Below the pieces are notes generated by a model. That model was not told the origin of the DNA. It made no database searches and saw nothing but the letters and a program-made list of their open reading frames with translations. This document shows, piece after piece, positions 31,368-43,739 of a stretch of 64,000 nt of DNA; the stretch's first letter is position 1; every line of letters starts with the position of its first letter. Source of the stretch: a bacterium (GTDB taxonomy: Bacteria > Pseudomonadota > Alphaproteobacteria > Acetobacterales > Acetobacteraceae); the NCBI GenBank assembly GCA_026224825.1, contig JAMFRO010000084.1, forward strand, positions 124,001 through 188,000. Direction: 5' to 3'. Both the position numbers and the translations under genes were made by a program.

Positions 31368-31759
31368 TCGACCTTTCAGCCTTGCGGCGCGCCTTAGCGA
31401 CGCTGGATGAAGCATTGAATGCCGCTGCGCGCGCGCCGGAGGATGCGCTGGTGCGCGATGGCTGCATTCAGCGTTTCGAATATTCCTATGAATTGACGCA
31501 CAAAACCCTGCGCCGCCACCTTGAGGCCACGGAGCCTGCAGGTGTCGCGGAATTGTCCTTTCCGAGCCTGATCCGCCTTGGCTTTCAGCGCGGATTGCTG
31601 GCGCAAAGCTGGGATTTTTGGAATGATATACGCGATGCGCGGAATGCCACCAGCCATGGCTACGATGAGAAAAAAGCACGCGGCGTTGCCGCGAAAATTC
31701 CCGCCTTTGCCGAAGCCGCGCGGTTTCTTCTCGGCCAGATCGAAGCACGGCAGATATGA
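31364..31759 (+). CDS. HI0074-type nucleotidyltransferase substrate-binding (HEPN) protein
   Basis: RFEYSYELTHKTLRRHLEA and RNATSHGYDE (Rx4H-type HEPN motif); GTGA overlap with carA. Confidence 0.9.
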   Translation: MIDLSALRRALATLDEALNAAARAPEDALVRDGCIQRFEYSYELTHKTLRRHLEATEPAGVAELSFPSLIRLGFQRGLLAQSWDFWNDIRDARNATSHGYDEKKARGVAAKIPAFAEAARFLLGQIEARQI

Positions 31760-32064
31760 TCGATTTGACGCCCGAGGACCTAGCACTGGTGCAGAAAATT
31801 TTGCGCGACGGCTTGCCGGAGGCGGCACGCGTCTGGGTGTTCGGCTCGCGCGCGAAAGGCACGACGAAGCGCGCCTCGGACCTCGACCTCGCGATCGACG
31901 CGGGTTCACCTTTGCCGTTTTCGGTCACCGCGCGGTTGAACGGCGTTTTCGACGAAACACCTTTGGCCTTCTCGGTCGATCTTGCCGATCTGCACGCCGT
32001 CTCGCCTGAATTCCGCACCCTCATCGATGCGCATAAAATTCCGCTGCCGGGATTTGAAACATGA
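31756..32064 (+). CDS. MNT-type minimal nucleotidyltransferase domain protein
   Basis: VWVFGSRAKGTTKRASDLDLAIDAG (GSx10DxD motif); ATGA overlap with the HEPN gene. Confidence 0.9.
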   Translation: MIDLTPEDLALVQKILRDGLPEAARVWVFGSRAKGTTKRASDLDLAIDAGSPLPFSVTARLNGVFDETPLAFSVDLADLHAVSPEFRTLIDAHKIPLPGFET

Positions 32065-32080
32065 ACACCGCTCCCGCCTT

Positions 32081-32165
32081 GTCATTGCGAGGGCGCAGCC
32101 CGAAGCAACCCATCTTCCGTGCCACAGCCGGCAAAGATGGGTTGCTTCGCTGCGCTCGCAATGAC
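32081..32165. repeat. Interspersed palindromic repeat (GTCATTGCGAG...CTCGCAATGAC)
   Basis: GTCATTGCGAGGGCGCAGCCCGAAGCAACCCATCTT with inverted partner AAGATGGGTTGCTTCGCTGCGCTCGCAATGAC. Confidence 0.9.
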
Positions 32166-32207
32166 GGGTTTTTTTGGCCCGGCTTGTCCGAGCATCGCAC
32201 GGGGCTC

Positions 32208-32270
32208 AAAGCCGTCAAGCACGCTGCGCGCCGCCTGTGGCGGTGGGCTCCGCCCATCCTTGACCGCTTT
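32208..32270. repeat. Second structured inverted repeat in the carA-carB gap
   Basis: AAAGCCGTCAAG...CTTGACCGCTTT (1 mismatch) enclosing GC-rich hairpins. Confidence 0.7.
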
Positions 32271-32350
32271 TCCCCCCGCGCAATTCTGAACTCGGCCGGG
32301 ACAGAGAAATGGCCTGTTCAACCGAACAGAGAAACGGATTTTAAGAGCAA

Positions 32351-32788
32351 ATGATCACAGCTCTAGTTTCCGCTTTAGTGACTGCAATTGCGGCGCTGAG
32401 CGTAGCGATTTTGACAATGAGGAACGCTACGCAGCGAGATCGTGAATCTGATTGGCGCAAAATAAAGTTGGACATGTATCGTGACTTTATTTCAGCACTA
32501 TCTGGAATTGTAGAAGGCCGCACCACTGAAGCTTCGGAAATAAAATATCTTGATGCCTCTCATAATTTGATGCTGATCGCTTCGCCAGACGTGTTGAAAA
32601 TGTTATATCAATTTCAGCATAGTCAGTTCGACAAGAGAAACTTAACTCCACTTATGATAGCGATCCGAAATGACATTAAGCCAAGAGCTGATAGAACAGA
32701 CCAGGGCATAGAATTCCAAACTTTTACGTTCGGGAGTCTAATGCCTCAAGCCCAAGCGAGTGCACCGCAAAATCTTGGTGATAAATAA
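32351..32788 (+). CDS. Hypothetical protein with N-terminal TM segment, low-GC gene
   Basis: [53 protein letters not shown]...; 145 aa; no family recognised. Confidence 0.65.
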   Translation: MITALVSALVTAIAALSVAILTMRNATQRDRESDWRKIKLDMYRDFISALSGIVEGRTTEASEIKYLDASHNLMLIASPDVLKMLYQFQHSQFDKRNLTPLMIAIRNDIKPRADRTDQGIEFQTFTFGSLMPQAQASAPQNLGDK

Positions 32789-32820
32789 ACTTCCTTTCTC
32801 TTGCTGAACTGAGAATTAAA

Positions 32821-36061
<3,241 letters not shown>

Positions 36062-36063
<2 letters not shown>

Positions 36064-36081
36064 GCCGCCGAAAGGCGGCTC
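36062..36081. repeat. GAAA-tetraloop hairpin overlapping the carB stop codon
   Basis: GAGCCGCC-GAAA-GGCGGCTC; no T-tract. Confidence 0.7.
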
Positions 36082-36147
36082 ACCTATTTAACCCTAACCC
36101 CACCCCCCTGATCTCGTTGGGGGCCTAAGCGCCTTTGAGGAGAAGAA

Positions 36148-36621
36148 GTGCAGAAATTCCCCATGACCGCTCCCGGTCTCGTGGCTCTTGAAGAAGAATT
36201 GCGGCATCTGAAGGCGAAGGAACGTCCGGCCATCATCCGGGCCATCGCGGAAGCGCGCGCGCATGGCGATCTCTCGGAAAACGCCGAGTATCATGCCGCG
36301 CGTGAACGCCAATCCTTTACCGAGGGGCGCATCGCCGAGCTGGAGGAGATCACCTCCGCCGCCGAAGTCATTGATCCCGCTTCGCTTTCTGGCGATACGG
36401 TGAAATTTGGCGCGACCATCCGCCTGGTGGATGAGGATAATGATACCGAGGTGACGTATCAGATCGTCGGCATGTATGAGGCCGATGTTAAGCGCGCGCG
36501 CCTGTCCATTACCTCACCTCTGGCCAAGGCGCTCATCTCCAAGCGCGTGGGCGATACCGTGGCCGTGCCCGCACCGGGTGGGGACCGCTCCTACGAAATC
36601 CTCCAAATCAACTACGTCTGA
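36148..36621 (+). CDS. greA: Transcription elongation factor GreA
   Basis: [37 protein letters not shown] start after GAGGAG. Confidence 0.97.
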   Translation: MQKFPMTAPGLVALEEELRHLKAKERPAIIRAIAEARAHGDLSENAEYHAARERQSFTEGRIAELEEITSAAEVIDPASLSGDTVKFGATIRLVDEDNDTEVTYQIVGMYEADVKRARLSITSPLAKALISKRVGDTVAVPAPGGDRSYEILQINYV

Positions 36622-36625
36622 GCCG

Positions 36626-37822
36626 ATGATCACTTTCCAGGACGTTGAGGCCGCCGCCGCGCGCATCAAGGGGGCAGTATTGCGCTCGCCGTTTTTGCGG
36701 GCGGATGGGATTTCGCGGCTCACGGGCGCGGAAGTGTACATCAAATACGAGCATCTGCAGGCCACCGGCGCGTTCAAGGAGCGCGGGGCAGCCAACCGCA
36801 TCGCGCTGCTGACGCCGGAGGAGCGGGCGCGGGGTGTTGTGGCGATGTCCGCCGGCAACCATGCCCAGGCGGTGGCGCGGCATGCCCAGTTGGCCGGTAT
36901 CAAGGCCACCATCGTGATGCCGAAGCATACGCCGGCCACGAAAGTGAGCCGTACCGCGAGCTGGGGCGCCAATGTGGTGCTGCACGGCGAGATGCTGGCC
37001 GAAGCCGCGGCGGAAGCGCACCGGCTGGAGGCGGAAAACGGGCTGGTGTTCATCCACCCCTATGACGACCCGGCGGTGATGGCCGGCCAGGGCACCATGG
37101 CGCTGGAAATGTTCGAGGATGTGCCGGATCTGGATGCGCTCATCGTCGCCACCGGCGGCGGCGGGCTTATATCCGGCAGCGCCATCGTGGCCCGGTATCT
37201 GCGCCCGGAATGCAAGGTTTATGGCGCCGAGGTGGAGCATTACTCCGCCTTCGCCCAGGTGCTGAGCGGTGCTGAAATCTCCGTGGGTGGCCCGACCATC
37301 GCCGAGGGCATCGCGGTGCGGGACATCGGCCAAAATCCGCTGGCGGTGCTGAAGGCGCTGGGCATACCGGTGCTGGTGGTCTCGGAACACGCGGTGGAGA
37401 GTGCTATTTCACTCCTGGTGGAAAGTGCGAAGCAGGTTGCCGAAGGCGCCGGTGCCGCAGCCCTCGCCGCCTTGTTGAGCTTCCCCGAGCATTTTACGGG
37501 TAAGAAGGTCGGCATCTCCATCTCGGGCGCCAATATCGACTCCCGCATCCTCGCCAACACGCTGATGCGCAATCTGCTGCGCGACGGGCGGCTGCTGCGC
37601 GTGGTGCTGGAAATGCCCGACCGGCCCGGCATGCTGGCCGAAGTGGCGACACGCATCGGCGCTTTGGGGGGCAATATTCTGGAGGTCGCGCATCACCGGT
37701 TGTTTTCCAGCCCGTCCGTGCAGGATGCGCAACTGGAAATCATGATCGAGGCGCGTGACGCGGCGCATGGTGCGGCCATTGAGGCATCCTTGGCCGAGGT
37801 GTTCGTGCTGCGCCGGATTTAG
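36626..37822 (+). CDS. ilvA: Threonine ammonia-lyase with C-terminal ACT domain
   Basis: YIKYEHLQATGAFKERGAANRI; ATGGGGLISG; ACT-like C-terminus RVVLEMPDRPGMLAEVATRIGALGGNI. Confidence 0.93.
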   Translation: MITFQDVEAAAARIKGAVLRSPFLRADGISRLTGAEVYIKYEHLQATGAFKERGAANRIALLTPEERARGVVAMSAGNHAQAVARHAQLAGIKATIVMPKHTPATKVSRTASWGANVVLHGEMLAEAAAEAHRLEAENGLVFIHPYDDPAVMAGQGTMALEMFEDVPDLDALIVATGGGGLISGSAIVARYLRPECKVYGAEVEHYSAFAQVLSGAEISVGGPTIAEGIAVRDIGQNPLAVLKALGIPVLVVSEHAVESAISLLVESAKQVAEGAGAAALAALLSFPEHFTGKKVGISISGANIDSRILANTLMRNLLRDGRLLRVVLEMPDRPGMLAEVATRIGALGGNILEVAHHRLFSSPSVQDAQLEIMIEARDAAHGAAIEASLAEVFVLRRI

Positions 37823-38415
37823 GGCTGGTTGGGAGAAGCCAGCGCTATTACGGGTAGCCCAAGTGCCAGTTGGAGTTTCGTCCGGATCACGGCATCGCCG
37901 TCATCTTCCAGAATTTCCAACCATTTCACACCAGCCTTGCGCAGCGCCTCCTTTTTTACAGCATCGCGCATTGGCGCATTGCCTTGAAAATGCCCCCCAC
38001 CCTGCATCTCGATGGCCAGCACCGGCATACCCCTGGGGTCTATCACGAGCACATCAACACGCTTGCTGTTAATGGTCCAATAAACGTCACTATCGCAGGA
38101 CAATATCTCCCCCATGCTGACCTGCGCCATTACCCGGTTGCCCGAAGAGCTTTCTTTCAAAATCTCCTCGGCACTTCGGAAAACTCTGTATTCGCCCTTA
38201 TTCATGAGCTTGCGGGCGGTAAATTTGGTCGCCACGACAATATCCAGCGGCGTATTCGGGCGAGGTTTTTCTGCCACCGGTGGCTGAAACACCGGTGGCG
38301 GCGCCATGGATGTACGCGGCGCCATAGTGTGAATTATCTGGCTCCCTCGCCGTTTGACCGCCCAACCCCAATAGAGACTTACCACAAGGCAGAGGAACAA
38401 TAGGCCAGACAGCAC
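37819..38415 (-). CDS. DUF2726 domain-containing protein
   Basis: N-terminal TM; KRVDVLVIDPRGMPVLAIEMQGGGHFQGNAPMRDAVKKEALRKAGVKWLEI. Confidence 0.8.
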   Translation of the reverse strand: MLSGLLFLCLVVSLYWGWAVKRRGSQIIHTMAPRTSMAPPPVFQPPVAEKPRPNTPLDIVVATKFTARKLMNKGEYRVFRSAEEILKESSSGNRVMAQVSMGEILSCDSDVYWTINSKRVDVLVIDPRGMPVLAIEMQGGGHFQGNAPMRDAVKKEALRKAGVKWLEILEDDGDAVIRTKLQLALGLPVIALASPNQP

Positions 38416-38517
38416 GCGTTTCTCCTCACAAGCAAAATGCTACCTGAGGCATAATCTTCCGCACATCTTTCTACCCGCCTAATGCCTTCTGCAAGAACAC
38501 CACAGGCACAGGCTGGC

Positions 38518-39570
38518 TCAACCCTTCGGCGTGAACGGCTTGGGTTGGCGCGCCCCACCCTGCCGGTCCAGCATCCAGCCCGGATACTCTGGCGGCAGCG
38601 CGCTGACCGTATCGAGATAGGCAATCTCACCATCGGAAAGCGTCACCTCCACCGCGGCGAGATTATCATCGAGCTGGGAAATGCTCTTCGCCCCGATGAT
38701 CACGCTCATCACATGCGGCTTCGCCAGCAGCCATGCCAGCGCGATCCGTGCCACCGACGCCCCGCCATGCGCCCGCCCGATCTCGCGCATCGCCTCCACA
38801 CAGGCCCAGGCGCGCTCCAGATTAACCGGCGGGAAGTCGAAATGCGTCCGCCTGGCATCCTCCTGCTTCTCCGCCCCCGGCCCGAACTTGCCCGAGAGCA
38901 GGCCGCCGGCCAGCGGGGACCAGACCATGAGGCCGAGTTTTTCCTCGTTGATGAGCGGCACCAGCTCGCGTTCCAGGTCGCGCCCGGCGATGGAGTAATA
39001 GGCCTGCAGCGTGTCGAAGCGGGTGTAGTTTTTGGCCTCCGCTATGCCCAGCGCCTTGGCGATTTTCCATGCCGCCCAGTTGGAGATGCCGATATAGCGC
39101 ACCAGCCCCTGACGCACGAGGTCATCCAGCGCGCGCAGGGTCTCCTCGATGGGGGTTACCGGGTCGTTGGCGTGGATCTGGTAGAGGTCGATGTAATCGG
39201 TTTGCAGCCGCTCCAGGCTGCGCTTCACGCCATCGAGGATATGGCCGCGCGAGGCACCGCGGTCGTTCGGGCCGGGCCCCATCTCGCTGTATACTTTGGT
39301 GGCGATGACCACATCCTTGCGGGGGATGTCGAGGTTTTTCAGCGCCTGGCCGGTCAGCGTCTCGGAAGAACCGAAGGAGTAGACATCGGCGGTGTCGATG
39401 AAGTTGACCCCGGCGGCGACGGCGCGGCCGATGAGGCCGTCCACCTCGGCTTGCGGTAGCTGGCCGATGGATTTCCACATGCCGGCCTCGGGCTGATCAC
39501 CGAACGTCATGGTGCCGAGGCAGATCTCGGACACATACAGGCCGGTGCGGCCAAGCTGATTATACTTCAT
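38518..39570 (-). CDS. Aldo/keto reductase
   Basis: MKYNQLGRTGLYVSEICLGTMTFG; FIDTADVYSFGSSE; DYIDLYQIHANDPVTPIEETLRALDDLVRQGLVRYIGISN. Confidence 0.94.
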   Translation of the reverse strand: MKYNQLGRTGLYVSEICLGTMTFGDQPEAGMWKSIGQLPQAEVDGLIGRAVAAGVNFIDTADVYSFGSSETLTGQALKNLDIPRKDVVIATKVYSEMGPGPNDRGASRGHILDGVKRSLERLQTDYIDLYQIHANDPVTPIEETLRALDDLVRQGLVRYIGISNWAAWKIAKALGIAEAKNYTRFDTLQAYYSIAGRDLERELVPLINEEKLGLMVWSPLAGGLLSGKFGPGAEKQEDARRTHFDFPPVNLERAWACVEAMREIGRAHGGASVARIALAWLLAKPHVMSVIIGAKSISQLDDNLAAVEVTLSDGEIAYLDTVSALPPEYPGWMLDRQGGARQPKPFTPKG

Positions 39571-39666
39571 TTTCTGCTCCCATGTTCGGGCGCTATATGG
39601 GGCGCATGAGTGCCGCTACAATGCTGGCGTTGACTTAAGGTGGGGTCTGTCCCACCAGGAGCCGCC

Positions 39667-40296
39667 ATGAGTTACGCCGTGAAAGAGATGTTTTACACGC
39701 TGCAGGGTGAGGGCCGCCAGGCCGGGCGCCCGGCTGTGTTCTGCCGTTTTGCCGGCTGTAATCTGTGGTCGGGGCGCGAGGAGGACCGCGCGGAGGCGGT
39801 GTGCCGGTTCTGCGATACGGATTTTGTGGGCATGGACGGTGTGGGCGGCGGGCGGTTTGCCTCGGGTGAGGCGCTGGCCAAGGCCATTGCGGCTTTATGG
39901 CCTGCGGGCGGCGCGCGGCTGGTGGTGCTGACCGGCGGCGAACCGCTGTTGCAGGTGGATGAGGCTCTTATAACGGCACTGCATGATGTGGGGTTCGAGA
40001 TCGCCATTGAGACCAACGGCACGATTGCGCCGCCGCCGGGCGTAGACTGGCTGTGCGTCAGCCCCAAGGCCGGCGCCGAACTGGTGGTGATGGCGGGCGA
40101 TGAGCTGAAGCTGGTGTTCCCGCAGGCTGACGCCGCGCCCGCTTCGTTTGAAGCCCTGGAATTTGCGAACTTCCTGCTCCAGCCCATGGACGGGCCGGAC
40201 CGCGCCGCCAATACTGAGGCAGCCGTCGCCTACTGCCTGGCGCATCCGCAATGGCGGCTTAGCCTGCAAACCCATAAAATCCTCGGGATTTCCTGA
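39667..40296 (+). CDS. queE: 7-carboxy-7-deazaguanine synthase
   Basis: YAVKEMFYTLQGEGRQAGRPAVFCRFAGCNLWSG...CRFCDTDFVG; VLTGGEPLLQVD. Confidence 0.95.
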   Translation: MSYAVKEMFYTLQGEGRQAGRPAVFCRFAGCNLWSGREEDRAEAVCRFCDTDFVGMDGVGGGRFASGEALAKAIAALWPAGGARLVVLTGGEPLLQVDEALITALHDVGFEIAIETNGTIAPPPGVDWLCVSPKAGAELVVMAGDELKLVFPQADAAPASFEALEFANFLLQPMDGPDRAANTEAAVAYCLAHPQWRLSLQTHKILGIS

Positions 40297-40670
40297 TGTT
40301 CGAACTCGCCAAGCAATTCAGTTTTGAGGCTGCGCACACATTGCGCCGCAGTGTCGATGCCGCCCCCAGCCGGCGCATCCACGGCCATTCCTACAAGGCC
40401 GAGGTGGTGGTGCAGGGCGAGCGCGACGAGCACGGCATGGTGCTGGATTTGGCCCTGTTCGGCCGCGCCATAGAGGCCGCGCGCATGGGGCTGGACCATC
40501 ATTTTCTCGATGAGGTGGAAGGGCTTGGCCCCGCGACGATTGAGAATCTTACCGCCTGGATCTGGCGGGTTGTGGAACCCACCTGCCCTGGGCTCGCGCG
40601 TGTCGCGGTCTGGCGCGAGTCATCGGGCGACCGCTGCACGTATTTTGGTCCGCAGGCGCCGCATGAGTAA
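40296..40670 (+). CDS. queD: 6-carboxytetrahydropterin synthase
   Basis: [11 protein letters not shown]...[21 protein letters not shown]. Confidence 0.93.
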   Translation: MFELAKQFSFEAAHTLRRSVDAAPSRRIHGHSYKAEVVVQGERDEHGMVLDLALFGRAIEAARMGLDHHFLDEVEGLGPATIENLTAWIWRVVEPTCPGLARVAVWRESSGDRCTYFGPQAPHE

Positions 40671-41352
40671 TGCCCTGGTACTGTTCTCCGGCGGGCAGGA
40701 TTCCACCACATGTCTGGCCTGGGCGTTGGCGCGGTTTGATCATGTCGAGACCATCGGTTTTGATTACGGCCAGCGCCACCGCATAGAGCTGGATGTGCGC
40801 CCGGCGGTGTTGGCGGGGTTGCGCAAGATTGCTGACTGGGACAGCAGGCTTGGGGAGGACCGTGTGATCGATCTCGCCGTGCTGGGGCAGATCAGCCAGA
40901 CGGCGCTGACGCAGAATGTCGCCATTGCGATGCAGGACAACGGGCTGCCGAACACGTTTGTGCCAGGCCGTAACCTCATCTTCATGAATTTCGCCGCGGC
41001 CGTCGCCTACCGGCGCGGGATAAAAAACATCGTCACCGGCGTGTGCGAGACGGATTTTTCCGGCTACCCGGATTGCCGGGACGATACGATGAAGGCGGTG
41101 CAGCTCGCGCTGAACCTGGGGATGGAGGCGCGGTTCGTGATCCATACGCCGCTGATGTGGATTGATAAAGCGCAGACCTGGGAACTTTCCCAAGAGCTGG
41201 GTGGCGGGGCGCTGGTGGATTTGATCCGCGAGGATACGCATACATGCTACAATGGCGACCGCACGCATCGGCATGATTGGGGCTATGGCTGCGGTGCGTG
41301 CCCGGCTTGTGAGTTGCGCGCGCAGGGGTATGCGCGTTTTACGGCGGCGTAA
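40663..41352 (+). CDS. queC: 7-cyano-7-deazaguanine synthase
   Basis: [52 protein letters not shown] at 40663 overlaps the queD 3' end. Confidence 0.96.
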   Translation: MSNALVLFSGGQDSTTCLAWALARFDHVETIGFDYGQRHRIELDVRPAVLAGLRKIADWDSRLGEDRVIDLAVLGQISQTALTQNVAIAMQDNGLPNTFVPGRNLIFMNFAAAVAYRRGIKNIVTGVCETDFSGYPDCRDDTMKAVQLALNLGMEARFVIHTPLMWIDKAQTWELSQELGGGALVDLIREDTHTCYNGDRTHRHDWGYGCGACPACELRAQGYARFTAA

Positions 41353-41378
41353 ATAACACTGTCATTGCGAGCGTCACG

Positions 41379-42173
41379 CTATTTTTTTGCGCCCCGTCCC
41401 AATTCCGTAACAACCCCATGCAGCGTGTTCAGCTCCTGGCGTGTCACCTCACCGCGCTGGAAGAAATGCCGCAGATTACGCACCATCCCCGGCCGCTTCT
41501 GTTCATTGCGCAGGAACCCGCTGTCATCGCAGGCGCTGACGAGGTGGGTCATGAAATTATCCAGCTCACCTTTGGTCGCGGGCGTGGTTTCATTCACCTG
41601 CAGCTCGCGCACCGGCTGTTCCGGGCTGCGCGCCAGCCACCATTCATAGCCGAACACCATCACCGCCTGGGCTAGGTTCAGCGACATGAAATCCGGGTTG
41701 AGATCGTAACGGATTAGGCTGTCCGCGCAGGCGATGTCCTCGTTGTCCAGTCCCGTGCGCTCCGGGCCGAATAGCACACCGGTTTTCGAACCCCGCAGGC
41801 CACAGGCCACCACTTCACCAGCCCCGCCGCGCGCGGTGAGCACGGGCTTGATGATATGCCGCGGCCGCGGGCAGGTGGCGAACACGCGGTGCAAATCCGC
41901 CACCGCATCAGCTACGGTCGCAAAAACCTGCGCGGAATCCAATATCCGATGCGCCCCCGAGCCCGTAATCCACGCACGCGGCAACGGCCAGCCATCACGC
42001 GGCGCCACAATGCGGAGATGAAACAGCCCGCCATTGCCCATGGCCCGCGCCACAGCCCCAATATTCTCCGCCAGCTGCGGCCGCACCAGCACCACCACCG
42101 GCGAAGGCTCGATGGGTGCGAGTTCCGCGCCGCCATCCCGCCCTGTCAAAGTTTCAGCCTCTTCCACTTCCAA
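41379..42173 (-). CDS. trmJ: RNA methyltransferase (TrmJ/TrmH family SPOUT)
   Basis: VVLVRPQLAENIGAVARAMGNGGLFHLRIVAPRDGWP; GVLFGPERTGLDNEDIA; LNLAQAVMVFGYEW. Confidence 0.9.
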   Translation of the reverse strand: MEVEEAETLTGRDGGAELAPIEPSPVVVLVRPQLAENIGAVARAMGNGGLFHLRIVAPRDGWPLPRAWITGSGAHRILDSAQVFATVADAVADLHRVFATCPRPRHIIKPVLTARGGAGEVVACGLRGSKTGVLFGPERTGLDNEDIACADSLIRYDLNPDFMSLNLAQAVMVFGYEWWLARSPEQPVRELQVNETTPATKGELDNFMTHLVSACDDSGFLRNEQKRPGMVRNLRHFFQRGEVTRQELNTLHGVVTELGRGAKK

Positions 42174-43663
42174 CCCTGGGGGGTGTCCGTGAGAACTACT
42201 CCATCCAACACGAGTGCTCTGCGAAGCCGATCAATTTTTGCCGCATTTCCCGAAGACGTAGCCAAATTGAGGTCATCAACAAATTTATCGGCTTGCTCAT
42301 AATCAAGTTTATTTGGCGGCCTACTTCCAATACTGAAATCACCATCTAACATATCTTCAATAAAAAAGCCTTGCAGAGCAAGTTCGTAACGAAGCCTATC
42401 CGCTTTATCATAATCTTTCTGATTACGAGCATCTTTGCGTTCTAACGCAGTTTCATAGATTTCTGACGGAACATTTCTCCCAAACCACTCTTTCGGAGTT
42501 GTATTGAATAGCCCCAGCAATTTACCGGCTGCTTTCAATGCGGCCGCCCCGGCCGCGTTACCGGCAAATGCCAAGTCAGCATATTTATGCAAAGCAGCAA
42601 TCGCGGCCGGCGTGTTCAAATCATCCAGCAGCGCATCGAACACCAGCATCACCGGCACCTGTCGGTCAGTCGCTTCCGGGTGCTTCTCAATCGCGCGATA
42701 AAACCGGTCCAACTCGGCTTTAGCCTCCACCAGCCCAGCATCGGAAAAATCCAACGTAGAACGATAATGCGAACGCATCAGCAGAAACCGCACCGCCTCG
42801 CCTGGTGCCTTCTCCAGCACATCGTGCAACACCAGAAAATTGCCCAGCGACTTGCTCATCTTCTCGCCATTCACCAGCAGCATGCGGTTATGCACCCACA
42901 CATTGGCGAAGTTCGAGCCCGGAAAGGCGCAGCAGGATTGCGCGATCTCATTCTCATGATGCGGGAAGATCAGGTCATCCCCGCCGCCATGAATATCGAA
43001 ATCCTGCCCCAGGTGTTTCCAGCTCATCGCCGAGCATTCAATATGCCAGCCCGGCCGGCCGCGCCCCCAGGGGCTGTCCCAGCCTGGCAGGTCGGGGGTG
43101 GAGGGCTTCCACAGCACGAAATCCCCGGCATCGCGCTTATAGGCGGCCACATCCACCCGGGCGCCGGCGAGCAGTTCATCCGGGGTATGGCCGGAGAACT
43201 TGCCGTAATTCGGGTCGGAGGCCACCGCGAACAGCACATGCCCCTCGGCCTCATAGGCATGCCCATTGGCAATCAGCCGCTCGATAATCTCGATGATCTC
43301 GGGCAGATGCTCGGTCGCGCGCGGCTCGATATCGGGGGGCAGCGTGTACAGCAGCCCCATATCCTCATGGTACCAGCGCACCGGGCCTTGCGTGACCTCC
43401 TCGATGCTCACGCCCCGCGCCGCCGCCCGCTCGTTGATCCGGTCGTCGATATCCGTGATGTTTCGCACATAGGTCACGCGCGGGTAGATCCGGCGCAGCA
43501 GGCGGATCAGAATATCGAAAATGACCACATTGCGCGCATTGCCGATATGCGCCCTGTCATACACCGTCGGCCCGCACAAATAGGCACGAATATTCTCCGC
43601 ATCGAGCGGTACGAACAATTCCTTGGCGCGGGTGCGGGTGTTGTAGAGCGTCAACTGGGTCAT
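42146..43663 (-). CDS. cysS: Cysteine--tRNA ligase with atypical C-terminal extension
   Basis: CGPTVYDRAHIGNARNVVIFDIL; GRPGWHIECSAM; KMSKSLGNF; ATG at 43663. Confidence 0.95.
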   Translation of the reverse strand: MTQLTLYNTRTRAKELFVPLDAENIRAYLCGPTVYDRAHIGNARNVVIFDILIRLLRRIYPRVTYVRNITDIDDRINERAAARGVSIEEVTQGPVRWYHEDMGLLYTLPPDIEPRATEHLPEIIEIIERLIANGHAYEAEGHVLFAVASDPNYGKFSGHTPDELLAGARVDVAAYKRDAGDFVLWKPSTPDLPGWDSPWGRGRPGWHIECSAMSWKHLGQDFDIHGGGDDLIFPHHENEIAQSCCAFPGSNFANVWVHNRMLLVNGEKMSKSLGNFLVLHDVLEKAPGEAVRFLLMRSHYRSTLDFSDAGLVEAKAELDRFYRAIEKHPEATDRQVPVMLVFDALLDDLNTPAAIAALHKYADLAFAGNAAGAAALKAAGKLLGLFNTTPKEWFGRNVPSEIYETALERKDARNQKDYDKADRLRYELALQGFFIEDMLDGDFSIGSRPPNKLDYEQADKFVDDLNLATSSGNAAKIDRLRRALVLDGVVLTDTPQGWKWKRLKL

Positions 43664-43739
43664 GGCCGCTCTTTTGGCCGGTTTGCCGCCCAAATCAAGC
43701 CATGTTGATTTTTTTAAGGTCAGCGCCCCAGATAGGCAC

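Noticed and set aside
29997-32024. 675-aa minus-strand ORF opposite carA and the HEPN/MNT genes
   Set aside because: Antisense shadow of strongly supported genes; compositionally biased translation without domain features, expected in high-GC DNA
39641-39667. Possible preQ1 riboswitch upstream of queE
   Set aside because: Only a short GGTGGG...CCCACC hairpin; no match to preQ1 riboswitch consensus I could recognise
41358-41385. Another copy of the GTCATTGCGAG repeat after queC
   Set aside because: Only GTCATTGCGAGCG is shared, with no inverted partner; too short to call as an element
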